Source: Spirometra erinaceieuropaei
Lineage: Eukaryota; Platyhelminthes; Cestoda; Diphyllobothriidea; Diphyllobothriidae
Assembly (NCBI GenBank): GCA_902702965.1
Contig: CACRXP010001017.1
Span: 38,267 to 102,266, forward strand
Direction of reading: 5' to 3'
DNA length: 64,000 nt
Position numbers and translations under genes: made by a program. Positions 32,060 through 41,770 of the stretch are shown piece by piece; position 1 is the first letter of the stretch, and every line of letters begins with the position of its first letter. The notes under the pieces were generated by a model. That model did not search any database and was not told where the DNA came from. It saw only the letters and a list, made by a program, of their open reading frames with translations.

Positions 32060-32465
32060 TCCGAGGTTTTGAACTCTTACTCGAATCCATTTTCCAGAAA
32101 TAAAAGGATTTTACAAACCACCGCATATCTAGATCACCTCAGCCAAGAATGAAATTCATTTTGGCCACTGATTGAAGCGCGCATTGCTTGATAAGCGGTT
32201 GAAAGGTCGATGTGTCTACTATCCCGTTCCTCGGTCGAGTGCCACGTTTCCAGCAACAGGCGCGAAATCCGGTCCCCCTACTGGGCCAAGATTTGCACGC
32301 GCTCGAAGTGAAAGCTGTGTCGCGGTGAGGACACGTAGGAGGCTGCGTGGGGGTTTCTCGACATCTCGCAGCAATTTTGTGTTTGTCCACTCCGTGCAGA
32401 CATGTTTTTCTATTTCCCCAACATAATTGGTCCTACAAGAGTTGCATTCTATCTGGTAAATAATA
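32060..32465 (-). pseudogene. Penelope-like GIY-YIG endonuclease, second lineage
   Basis: On the minus strand a frame reads YIIYQIECNSCRTNYVGEIE, which has the GIY-YIG layout (I-I-Y ... Y-V-G-E) and the Cys-x-x-Cys found in PLE endonucleases. Further on, in another frame, FHFERVQILAQ is followed by a stop and then DRISRLLLETWHSTEERDSR, matching the E-x-W region. Frameshifts and stops break it. It differs strongly from the copy at 16653-17276 and belongs to another PLE lineage. It lies upstream, in the minus direction, of the RT remnant at 29818-30512, the wrong order for one element. Confidence 0.6.
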
Positions 32466-32850
32466 TAAGATTTCTAAATGATGGGAATTGGATCCTTTAG
32501 ATGTCTTAGTTGCGGCGGGTTGTTGCTCCTGGTCAGGCAGCCACGCCAATCCCAAATTAACTCATCAGTATAGCGAACACTTCAAACACCCCAGCACTGC
32601 GCGACAGCATTTCGGCCTTTGCTGCTCCCTCAGTGTTCTTTCCATGTCAGGGTACCCGTTAATTACGAGGAGCTTCTACAGAAACATGACCTTCGTTTGG
32701 TCGCATGGATAGATGCAATGGCTTCATACACGGCTTTAGTGTTCTCACGCAACTGCCCTTTCCGAAAGGAGATGGTTGCCTAGATAACTTAGAATCGAGA
32801 AGTATTCACCGTCTTCATCTAAACCATTTCCTTCAAGAACCGTCACATTT
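32466..32850. other. Unassigned sequence
   Basis: Flank between the PLE remnant and the inverted duplication; nothing recognised. Confidence 0.3.
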
Positions 32851-33590
32851 TGGGGGAGAAACCCTTCGTTGCAGTGGGGTTTGATCTCGACTAATAAAAA
32901 GTTTATTTACCCTAAGATATTCAGCTGAGCGATCCAAATGGGCGAAAATAAAGTCCACTTCTATCGCGAAAAGAGTTTGACAAGAATTGGTAGATTTTTG
33001 CTCCTAGATGAAAGTCTTTTAACTTCAGCGACCCTAAAGTTGATGCCGCATGAATAAAGAAAGTGGAAAGCGACATCGATTGGCTGTCTACTCTTAGGAA
33101 CGTTTTTTAAAATAAAGTTAAAGCTTCGTTTGCGCCTGTTTTCGATCTCACTAGCAACCAGGTCAATGAGAGGCATGAGCTTCTCACATTGCTGAGACGT
33201 ACGTGTTGGCAACTTTCCTTCAAGAAGGGCACCAAGAACAGAAAAAACTGACCTGTAACGAAAAATCAAATTGTTAAAATTATCGAGCGCTCCTAGGTCT
33301 ATTTTTTCATATGTACAATGGGTTTCAAATGGAGTTTAGTTTCCTTCAGATTTTGACCAAGGTTTGCCTGAGGTTTAATGCCAAAAAAGCAAAACAAGAC
33401 TTTAGTCCAAATTTATGGGGATGATAGTTACCGAACCTTCGAGGATATAAGGATGAGGCTATGTATGATGAAACAATTTGTGAAAGATATCAATATTGGC
33501 GGACCAGAGAGCACAATCGATACTGAGCAATTTTTACTCAATGGCAGAATGCAAACTTGAAAAACAAACGGGTAAATGACAATTTCGTAG
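32851..33590 (-). repeat. 740-bp inverted duplication, left copy (element B ORF1 segment)
   Basis: This is the reverse complement of 49595-50334 with one difference noticed (C at 32943 against T at 50242). It carries the ORF1 segment of CR1-type element B on the minus strand (33269-32961). Similarity stops abruptly at both ends: 'gggggagaaaccc' on the left and 'aatttcgtag' on the right. Because neither end is a LINE 3' end, the copy did not arise by ordinary retrotransposition. Confidence 0.9.
32961..33269 (-). pseudogene. Element B ORF1 (gag-like), duplicated segment
   Basis: The 102-codon frame includes SVLGALLEGKLPTRTSQQCE, SEIENRRKRSFNFILKNVPK and VAEVKRLSSRSKNLPILVKL: the RRM-like half of a CR1/Jockey-type ORF1, an RNA-binding protein. 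It ends at a stop after LFSR where the family continues with VDFIFSHLDRSAEYLRV in the next frame. It is identical to 49916-50224 on the other strand. The open frame opposite it (33378-33560 +) is a shadow. Confidence 0.65.
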
Positions 33591-34593
33591 GTTCCACCAA
33601 GAGCTTCATGATCGCCTTGCACATCCACACAATGTGATCTCCCTTGCATAGGCAGCCCAACCGAGGCATAGTCCCTTCGTGTTCGGGGATTTGACGGGTC
33701 CTGGCAGGGCTGGCGCAAGCTGGTAATGGATCACGAGGTTTACAAATAAATGACAGAGTTAGAATAGAGTAATATAGGGTTATTATAGAACTCTATCGGC
33801 ACAGTCAGTCTCCTTTTACACAGGGGAAAAATTAAACCAAACTAATACATTTCGACTGAACTTCGAATTAATTGGTTTTGGATGTCTGCTTAGTCAGTTG
33901 AGTGCGAATTCAGAGTGGGTTTTAACCTAAAAAAACCTGATTTCCAGGGCAAAATAATAGCAAAGTTAGAAAAAGGGCTATGTACACAATAAAGAGAATG
34001 AGGTTTGGAGTTTTGTAGTATTTCTGGTCGTGAATAACTCGCCTTTTATGGTACTGAACGAACTGGAACAATCTCGACTGGGTTACCACTTCACAGAAAC
34101 CGTCTCTGACAGTGATACTAGAACCGTACGTACAGAGTTGTTTTCTGCATTTTTGGAATATTTTTTCACTCGTCGAAATTCGCCAGGAAACGGAATTAAT
34201 TGCAATTTGTTTATCAGCACGGTTCAACCGACTACGCAGCCAACTCGCGTTTATTTACAGCCTAGAAAAACAACCGCTAAAAATCCCTCAAGGTCTGCAG
34301 TTATTCGAGCCCCACGAGATCTCCGACGGGCTAAGTCATTTCGGACTATATTCCATAAAATTAATCAGATTTCAAGTATTTTTTTCGCCTACTGAGTTTT
34401 GAATACTCACTTCAATTCGTCATATACAGTCAGACGTATTCGTTATAACATCAAAAACGAAATTTTATTCACATGCTATCAATGAGTTACATAACTGTTA
34501 TGTAAATATCCGCATGTATTTTTTCAAAAGTCTATCTGTAAATAGGGTTTTCCAAGACTCTACCTCTATCCTTCATATATACTGAATTATATC
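33591..34593. other. Unassigned; probably includes the 5' region of element A
   Basis: AT-rich. The last part should be the leader of element A, but comparison with the leader of the minus-strand copy (54925 onward) shows no obvious identity. Confidence 0.3.
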
Positions 34594-35850
34594 ATGTCAA
34601 AGTTTATGGAGTCTCAGCAATCTAATAGTAATATTACGATCAGCGACGGTTCCTCGTTGGAAGATAAGTCCGGTGATATGTCCTTCGCATCCAGAATCTT
34701 CGCTCGCTCTACCTTCGCTTTTGGCCAACGACCAGCAAATCGTGTCCAAAGCGTACTTACCGCGAAAAGTGTTAGGAACAAAGACGAGCCTTGTGGTGGG
34801 TGCGCATATATCCTAATCTAAGTAGAACACTTCGAAAAACAGCTTGCTGATCTAAGGACACTCATGAAACAGAACCTCGATGACCAGAACGTCTCCAGTG
34901 TTAGAGTTCAAAAAAACGAAGTGTAAAACGCATAACACTCGAAAAATATCTCCTCGGGGCATCTTCAAAAACGGGTTGCAACTAAGTAGATACAACCGCA
35001 GATGCCGCTAACAGCAGACCAACGGAAACGAAGCAGCCGATGAGAGCATACTCGATACCCACGCAAGATGACTTAAGCGATGTCACAAAAATATTTCCTG
35101 GCGCAGAAGCCATCTCGTCTACTGTTCTTGCTAAAAGTGAGCGGTTTTTTCCTTTGCCAAGAGACGATATAACTTGGACATCCAGTCTACTGTTGCCCTC
35201 TTGTTCTCGCAACCACCCCGAGCGTCCTACAGAGCACTATTTGAGTGCGAAGACATGGACCCGTGTGTAGGGGGGAGTGGAAAACGCGATAACAGGAGTT
35301 TGAAGTCACAATTAGCACTGATGGGTTGCTCGGAACAGTTGACCGATAGCAAAAGTGCGTGTCTAAGCGACGACTCCGTAAATCTTCCTCGCCCACATGC
35401 AGAGAATTCACTAGAAAGACAAAGTAAGGAGGACCGTGACCGCCAGCGGGTGCCTAATTATTTGGGGATGTCGGAGACGAATGCAGTCAGACCTGAAGTC
35501 CGTGTCACGGAGGTCTACTAAACCACTTACTCCAGGCAGACTTGGAAATAAAGCTTCTGAAAGCATTCCGGATAGGAAAATGGAGTGAAGACAGGACGGC
35601 AGCACTACAACCTCGTCCTATCAAAAGTATGCTGGAGAACAAATAGCAAATCAAGTTGATCTTCTCCAAAAAAACGACCCCAGAAACACACACAAACAGG
35701 TTTTTTTTTCAACCGAGCTACTCACCAGTTGAGCGGCTGAAACGACGGGAACTCGTCGAGACTGAAATGAATCGAACACATTCTGGCTATATTCAAGGGG
35801 AAAGTAGTTCGGAAAATTATGCGTTTCAGTAGAACCAGCCAATATTACTA
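34594..35850 (+). pseudogene. Element A (CR1/Jockey-type) ORF1, decayed
   Basis: It starts at ATG 34594 (MSKFMESQQSNSN...). MSFASRIFARSTFAFGQRPA and KSVRNKDEPCGGCAYILI match the ORF1 start of the minus-strand copy (PPRISARSLYSCNQGPAKRA, KSVTYEDKPCTGCSFILL), including the C-x-x-C pair. A stop follows at 34819-34821, then the coiled-coil-like HFEKQLADLRTLMKQN. Downstream pieces (DRQRVPNYLGMSETNA, AFRIGKW, FFFQPSYSPVERLKRREL) match the C-terminal half across several stops and shifts. It would be a nucleic-acid-binding chaperone of the retrotransposon. Confidence 0.65.
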
Positions 35851-36005
35851 AGAACGACGGTAGCTACTCAGCTAACACAGACACCTTCGTAGGATCACCT
35901 GCTCAAGGCGACAACATAAGTAAGCCCTTAACGTCCAGTGTTCTGATTGATGCAAAGGACATTAATGGGACCATCGTATAACGGAAGAGCCCAGATAACG
36001 GAGTA

Positions 36006-36884
36006 ATGTTCAAAACGGGGACAAATGAAACCGGAAATTCGGCTGGTGCAAAACTGAGGTGCTTGTACACAAATGCCCAAAGCCTCATATCGAAGCTAGA
36101 CGAGCCAAAACTTTGCCTTGCCGAGCTGTCTCCAGATGTTTTAGCAGTAACCGAGACCTGGCTGTCCGGAAATACAAGCGATAGCGAAGTAGCCTGGCCT
36201 GGATACCAAATTTATCGGAGGGACAGGGAACATCGTCAGGGTGGTGGTATTGTTGTGTATGTGAATGAGTGTCTGGCAGTGTCGGAAAACTGCGCCAAGT
36301 TTGCGTCCGGCACGGAAGCTATTTGGTTGACCATCAAGGCTACTGGTTTCCCGTGTTTCGATGTCCTCACTATCTACCGACCACCTAGGACAGACCAAAT
36401 CGCCGACACTCAACTACTGGAGCAGTCGGAGGAAGTTTTCAGTCAACCTAACATCATGATCATGGGCGAATTCAACGCACCAGGAACAAACTGGAACACC
36501 CTCCAAGCGTCAGATACAAAATCGACATTAGATTACCGTCCGCTGAACAGAACATTGAAGGCGTCCCTCACACAACATGTAATGTTACCAACGATAACAC
36601 GTGAAGGACAAAGGGAAAACTGCCTGGGTCTGGTTTTTACGAAAACACCAGCCAGCATAGACGAGATCACCTCCGTTCCGCCCCTTGGCCGAAGTGATCA
36701 TGTAGTGCCTATGTGGGATTATTCGTTATTCTCCATTTCGCATACGTCAGACCAAAACAGACGCAATGTTTGGCGGTGCGGCTTCAATGGAATGAGAGCA
36801 GACTTATCCGGTCTAGACTGGAGCTCATTGTTTACGGGTAATGCCAACGATGACTGGGAGCTGTACAAGAATACCATTTTATAG
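36006..36884 (+). pseudogene. Element A endonuclease (apurinic type)
   Basis: The 292-codon frame has the APE-type endonuclease order: LRCLYTNAQSLISKLDE (N), DVLAVTETWLSGNTSD (E), GGGIVVYVNE, YRPPRTDQ, IMIMGEFNAPGTNW (normally GDFN, here GEFN, a change at a catalytic position) and PLGRSDHVVPMWDYSLFSIS (S-DH). It ends at TAG in 36882-36884, after which the linker to RT (WRKYCITRQDEHFNNFK, 36983 onward) continues with shifts. The enzyme would nick target DNA for target-primed reverse transcription. It belongs with the RT start at 37300-37406. Confidence 0.8.
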
Positions 36885-37406
36885 CTCATCAACAACCACT
36901 GCCCACTGACTAGTGTAAGACTGGCAAACGACCTGAGTGGTTAAATAGCAACCTAAAGAAAGAAATCAACAGGAAGGACAAATTGTGGAGAAAATACTGC
37001 ATCACTAGGCAAGATGAACATTTCAACAACTTCAAGATACAGAGGAGCAAACTGAGAAACCTGATCATGAAGACGCGACGAAAATTCAAGAACAAAAGTG
37101 CTACAAAAGCAACACAGAACCCAAAATTACTCCACAGCTACCTACGACGAAATACAAGGAACAAGCATCAAATCCCCTTCATAGTGACTACTGACGGCGT
37201 TGAGATTGCTGATAGTAGGGATAAACCTGCGTATATTCACAGTTTTTCAATCAGTCTATACAAACGTGGAAAGGCTCCTTCTTTGCTTTAAAGAAGAACT
37301 GCCGACCCCAAGCATCAGAAAGCATTGTCCGAAGAGAGTTAGAGGTATTGAGAGAATCGAAGTCGCCAGGACCAGACGAGATTCCACCCAAGCTTCTCAA
37401 GGAACT
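36885..37406 (+). pseudogene. Element A linker and first RT blocks, interrupted by element B
   Basis: Frames with shifts give WRKYCITRQDEHFNNFKIQR, PKLLHSYLRRNTRNKHQIPF and, at 37348 onward, RESKSPGPDEIPPKLLKEL, the conserved RT block before motif A. Homology to element A stops after GAACT (37402-37406), where element B is inserted, and resumes in frame at 40165. Confidence 0.8.
37402..37406 (+). repeat. 5-bp target-site duplication, left, of element B
   Basis: GAACT here and at 40165-40169 flank element B. Joining at this point restores the reading frame of element A RT (LLKEL followed by ASGLSVPLP). Three of the five bases overlap the TTGAA tail repeat, so the exact length is ambiguous. 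Confidence 0.6.
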
Positions 37407-37411
37407 GATAA

Positions 37412-38960
37412 GCCATCTTCCTAACTCTCACTCAGTAGGTACGGACAATATCCCAAACTCTTTGATAAAACAACTAAGAGATTTTCCTCCTCTGCTTAGC
37501 AAAATCTTTTCAGTATTTCTCGTAAATGGCTTCTTCCCTGACTATTGGAAAACTTCTATTATTATTCCAGTATTTAAGTCTGGCTGTCGTTCTGACGTAC
37601 AGAACTATCGAGGTGTCCATAAAACACCCTCTCTCGCCAAAATCTTTGAAAAAATTATCGACATAAAAATTACCGAATTTTGCATAGCCAGTCAAGTTAT
37701 TAGCCCTTCCCAACATGGTTTTTTACCAGATCGCTCTTGTGAAACATGTCATCTGTCGTTTCTCGATCTACTTACCTCTCTTCGTAATGATCACCTATCT
37801 GTTGTCGTAATTTATTTTGATCTTAGTAAAGCCTTTGATAAAGTGCCACATAAAAGACTCTTGGTTAAATTGGAAGCTATGGGAATTCGCAGTCCACTAA
37901 TAGACTTTCTCAGGTCATACCTGTCTAATCGTAAACAAAAGGTTTTGGTGGGATCTTCACTTTCCAGTGAAAGTCCTATTGTGAGCGGTGTCCTACAAGG
38001 TACCGTTTTAGGTCCTCTTTTGTTCTTACTTTACATAAATGATATTTCAGCCGCAGTTAAACATTCTCAATCAGTTATTTATGCCGATGATCTCAAATGT
38101 GTATATTCTTTTAAAAAATCTACGAGCCTCCATTGCCTGGAGCAAATCCATGCTGACTTGCTTGCTCTCTCAGCTTGGAGCTCAAAATGGCTAATGGAAT
38201 TCTCTCCGTCTAAATGTCGTTATATGTGTTTTCGACCTGATAGGCTACCCCAACCTGTGGTCTTTCAAGGAACATCTATGACTGAATGTACCACCATCAA
38301 GGATTTAGGCTTAAGCTACACTAGTAATCTTGATCTCTCGCCGCACGCTGACAGAATTACAGCCAAAGCTGCCCAGATTTGTGGCTTTATTTCTTACAAT
38401 TTCTATCTTCCTGAAATTAAATTAAGGCTCTATCGTATGTTTGTACTTCCCATTCTCGAGTATTGTTGTCCATTCTTTGGTTTGATGAATGAAGCCAGTC
38501 GTTTAAAAATTGAAAATGTCCAAAGACGTTTTTCAAAAAAACTTTTAGATAGGGAACATCCCAATATCTCCTACTCAGATAGGTGCCAACTAACTAACCT
38601 AAAATTTTTATGGGTTCGAAGACTAGAAGCGGGCTTCTGTCTCCTCTTTCGCATTAATCATAGTTCAAATTTTCCTCGGATTTCAGCACTTACCCCTAGT
38701 AGTCGCCCATTAAATCTTCGCAATTCGTCTCTAATTATACCTCTTCCAGCGTCCTCCACCTCTAAGCGCTCCCTTTTTTCGCTTTCAGGTATGCTTTCCT
38801 CTGGAATAACCTTCCAATAAATATAAGATCTTCAGAAAATCTACACACCTTTAAGAGAAGGCTACGCCTTTATCTGAATACTGACTCGATTAAACTTTTA
38901 TTTTCCTCATCCTTCCCAGACAACTTTTTCTATGACACTGAGAAAGGGCCACCGGGAATT
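37412..38960 (+). pseudogene. Element B reverse transcriptase, nearly intact 3' part of ORF2
   Basis: The frame runs open from the insertion junction. RT blocks are FPDYWKTSIIIPVFKSGCRS, SPSQHGFLPDRSC, motif A VIYFDLSKAFDKVPHKRLL, SGVLQGTVLGPLLFLLYIND, motif C VIYADDLKCVYSF with both aspartates, and the thumb-side WSSKWLMEFSPSKCRYM. After SLSG near 38787 a single shift moves to the frame RYAFLWNNLPINIRSSENLH, which ends at TAG (38958-38960; FYDTEKGPPGI). No endonuclease precedes it in this copy. The open frame extends upstream into element A by chance (RESKSPGPDEIPPKLL), which could be mistaken for a chimeric protein. Confidence 0.85.
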
Positions 38961-40164
38961 TAGCATGCCGCTATTAAATTTCCGAAACTGTTCACGTTTC
39001 CTTTCTTTATGAGTAGTCTCGCTACCTAAGATCCCTCACCAGAAATGTTAATTATTCCAATTTTTTAGTTCATGCATCGTGCCCTCACAGAATGCACGCC
39101 ATCGACGCTCTTGGCGAAACCTTCTGTATTCGCCATATACTAGTAGTTTGGTCGCATCTCCCTTCCCCCATCCTCGGTTGGACTCGGATGAATGTAACCG
39201 ACCGCATCTGGGTTCCTATCGCCTCGAGACTGATCTTCATGATGCCCTCACTGAATGCGCTTCATCGATGCTCTTGGCGAAGCCTTCTATATTAGCCATA
39301 TACTAGTAATCTGGTCGCATCTCATTTGCCCTATCCTCGGATGGACTCTGATGAATGTAACAGACCGCATCTGGGTCCTTTTCGCCTCAAGACTGGTTGT
39401 CATCGTGCCCTTGCAGAATGCGCTCCATCGGCGATCTTGACAAAGCCTTCTATATTCGCCATATACTAGTAGTCTGGTCGCATCTCCCTTCCCCCCATGT
39501 TCGGATGGACTCGGTTGAATGAAACCGACCGCATCTGGGTTCTTGTCGCCTCGAGACTGGTTGTCATCATGCCCTTACAGAATGCGCTCCATCGGCGGTC
39601 TTGTCAAAGTCTTCTATATTCGCCATATACTAGTAGTCTGGTCGCATCTCCCCCCATGTTCGGATGGACTGGGTTGAATGAAACTGACCGCATCTGGGTT
39701 CCTATCGGCTTGAGACTGGTTTTCAATTTCGGCACTTATTTTTCTTATTCAAGGCGATACAGGCCAGTCCTGATCGACCCGCCTACGTACCATTTTATGA
39801 AATCCGTTACACAATGCCATATACAGCTGACATCTATTTCGGCCATGTTGATGTCGGGCTTTATTCCAATTTGTACCGCCACATGCAGGCCAGTCCTCCC
39901 TTTTTTTCTGATGCTATTTTTCTGAGGGGTTTTTTTTTCTCCTGTTAAATTACTATAATCATTTTTAAATTTTGCTTTGGAGTTTTTTTTTCACCTTTCG
40001 TTTTTTTCATTTTCATTTTGCTTAACGGACTTCTAATCTCAAAAACTATGCATTGCACTTTGTGCAGATTTTGCCTACATCGTCTAAAATTTGCATGTAA
40101 ATTTATTTTTACTTGCTTTGATGGGACCCCGACGGGTCTTTAATAAAAATAATTGAATTGAATT
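38961..40164 (+). repeat. Element B 3' untranslated region and (TTGAA)n tail
   Basis: It contains the tandem array at 39075-39735, a T-rich part, then 'atgcattgcactttgtgcag', 'ttgatgggaccccgacgggt' and the tail 'aattgaattgaattgaa'. Pieces of the same 3' region occur at 41560-41770 (+), 57775-58440 (-) and 58706-58850 (-). Short open frames here are translations of the tandem repeat. Confidence 0.8.
39075..39735 (+). repeat. Tandem repeat, about 163 bp x 4, in the element B 3' UTR
   Basis: Equivalent positions recur at 39113, 39276, 39439 and 39603, a spacing of 163-164 bp. Each unit contains 'gccatatactagta', 'tctggtcgcatctc', 'cctcggatggactcggatga', 'gaccgcatctgggt' and 'tcgagactggt'. Because the period is not a multiple of three, each unit shifts frame. 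A related unit lies at 58290-58430 (-). Confidence 0.9.
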
Positions 40165-40617
40165 GAACTTGCCAGTGGGCTTTCTGTGCCTTTGCCGATG
40201 CTCTTTCAAATGTCATTTGACACTGGAGCACTTCCTATCGATTGGAAGCTGGTGCAAATTACTCCGCTATACATAGCATGTAGCAGGACATCGACGACAA
40301 AATACAGACCCATAGGCTCGACGTATATTCCCTGCAAAGTTATGGAAAGGATCATAAAGAGTGAACTGATGCAATTTCTGGAAGTTCATGGCCCGCTATA
40401 GAAACTCCAGCATGGGTTCCGGAAAGGAGGCTCCTGCACGACAAACTTGCTGCAATCTCTCCAGAGCTGGACCAGAGCTCGCGAAGACAGGCACGCGGTC
40501 CATATAGCCTTCATCGACTTCCAGAAGACGTTCGGGACCGTGTTACACCAGAGGCTGTTACATAGACTTCAAAAAATAGGGGTCGGTGGCAACTTCCTCA
40601 ACTGGGTCAAAAACTTC
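40165..40617 (+). pseudogene. Element A reverse transcriptase, middle part
   Basis: It continues element A after the B insertion: ELASGLSVPLPMLFQMSFDT, GALPIDWKLVQITPLY, then PIGSTYIPCKVMERIIKSEL, a stop at 40399-40401, QHGFRKGGSCTTNLLQSLQS and motif A VHIAFIDFQKTFGTVLHQRL (A-x-x-x-D-F-x-x-x-F). It parallels the minus-strand copy (GVLPTDWKTAHITSIYKSGS, YIDFRYAFDSVPHQRLLHKL). It is cut at 40617, right after FLNWVKNF, by a Penelope fragment. Confidence 0.8.
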
Positions 40618-41140
40618 AGGTGGCGGCTGATTCGACGGGACCCGGCCATATTTTCAAATCTCAGGTGGCCGAAATCCTCGCTAGGGGTGACAGTCACGTG
40701 AGCCGCCAGCTGCTCGAGTCATGGTTCTCCGGCCCGCAATCCATCAATAAGCGCAATAACCTCCCGGTACCATCTTCCGTGTTGAGCTTTTCCCTGGGCA
40801 GAAAAATCAGTCACGTGGGAGGGCGCAGGCGAGCAATTATCCCAGTGACAGTGAGCCAATTTGCCGAGCAATCGTCACACCAGCATCCAGCATGGATGAG
40901 GAAATCACGGCAATTGACGACTCGGACTCGGACTGACAAGCCACCATCGCATCAATCACGACCCCAGCGGGGATTGCGAGAGCTGTTAATTACAGTACGC
41001 CTATGGTCCCACGGCAGTCACGTGCTATAAATACTGCACTACTTGTGCCACCATCACCCTTATCTGCGACTGTCTCTGATGATGGATTCGAGTGAGAATC
41101 CGAAGCGTCAGTCCAATAAATTTTGTGTTCCAGTCATCGC
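40618..41140 (+). pseudogene. Penelope-like element 3' fragment (endonuclease tail)
   Basis: The frame begins AADSTGPGHIFKSQVAEILA and continues RGDSHVSRQLLESWFSGPQS, INKRNNLPVPSSVL, homologous to the second half of the GIY-YIG domain at 16653-17276, but the GIY and YIG motifs themselves are missing. It is therefore 5'-truncated and inserted in element A RT. It ends after a hammerhead-like motif and 'ccaataaattttg', near 41140. The fragment has diverged from the inverted pair at 16-17 kb. Confidence 0.75.
41071..41114 (+). ncRNA. Hammerhead-like motif with a core substitution, third Penelope copy
   Basis: CTGATGA (41076-41082), a bulged T, helix II GGATTC/GAATCC with loop GAGTGA, then GAAGCGTC in place of GAAACGTC. 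The A-to-G change falls at the last of the three adenines, where helix III starts; a G-U pair could replace A-U. Helix I pairing (TGTCT with AGTCC) is poorer than in the copy at 17377. Weak or no activity is expected. Confidence 0.65.
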
Positions 41141-41449
41141 ATCTTCGTCTTCATAACAAGGTTTACTCTATGAGGGGGAAAGAGTGTAGAACGAGGAGCA
41201 AAAGGGAGAATTAAATAACCCAATGAAACGGTAACTTCACCGTTATCTGGGGAAGGTGGAGTTGGAAGCTGCCACCGGGGAGGCAGGGTTGTTTTCTTCG
41301 CGCACCTCAAATGGAAACAGATGAAAGAAAAACCGACATTGTTCGGACACCAGACACCTCTGTCCTCAAAATTAACGCTCCTGCCTATTAAAACAATCTC
41401 GTTTATGCCTGTTCGCCATAAATTATATTCAAACACAATTTAAATGTCA
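41141..41449. other. Unassigned sequence
   Basis: A 100-codon minus-strand frame (41134-41436) is present but has no motif. No sign of element A continuing after the Penelope fragment. Confidence 0.3.
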
Positions 41450-41559
41450 ATATCAGAGTCTTTTCACGCCACGGAACCCGACAGGTACATCCGGACCGCG
41501 TGTTCTGTGGTCAGCCAATAACTTCACGACCTAGCCCACCTCTCTCAGTATCAATCAGT
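41450..41559 (+). repeat. Unnamed repeat shared with 48720-48815 (minus strand)
   Basis: 'ggaacccgacaggtacat', 'gtgttctgtgg', 'cagccaa' and 'ctcagtatcaatca' recur in the same order at 48720-48815 on the other strand. It borders an element B tail piece here. Its element family is unknown. Confidence 0.6.
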
Positions 41560-41770
41560 TTTTCCCATATGCAGGCCAGACTTGCCCACATTTTTTTCTT
41601 ATCAATATCGACAGTTTCTTCTCCTGTAAAACCAGTCCAGTCATTTTTTAGCTCTTGAGTGTATTTTGTTTTCACTGTTCATTCACTGTTTTATCTTAAC
41701 GTACTATTAATTCAGAAACCATGAATTGCACTTTGTACAGATTCTGCCTTACTCGTCTAAATGCATAGGG
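41560..41770 (+). repeat. Element B 3' UTR fragment
   Basis: Matches 39890-40090: 'gcaggccag', 'tttctcctgt', 'aaccatgaattgcactttgt', 'cagattctgcc' and 'gtctaaa'. It is cut at about 41770, where the RTE element begins, before the terminal GGGTCTTTAAT and tail. Confidence 0.65.

Larger units (their letters stand above)
37407..40164 (+). mobile_element. Element B (CR1-type LINE), 5'-truncated, inserted in element A
   Basis: The insertion carries the RT and C-terminal domain (37412-38960), a 3' untranslated region with a four-unit tandem repeat, and a tail ending in GACCCCGACGGGTCTTTAAT followed by (AATTG)n. The left junction falls inside the RT-coding region, as expected for incomplete reverse transcription. 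The RT has only one visible frameshift, so the insertion is recent compared with its host element A. Confidence 0.85.

Noticed and set aside
33378..33560. 60-codon frame, identical to one at 49625-49807 on the other strand
   Set aside because: It is part of the duplicated block; identity follows from the duplication, and the frame lies upstream of and antisense to element B ORF1.
37348..38820. A single chimeric 490-codon RT protein
   Set aside because: The first part is element A and the rest element B; the join is an insertion boundary with a target duplication on both sides of B.
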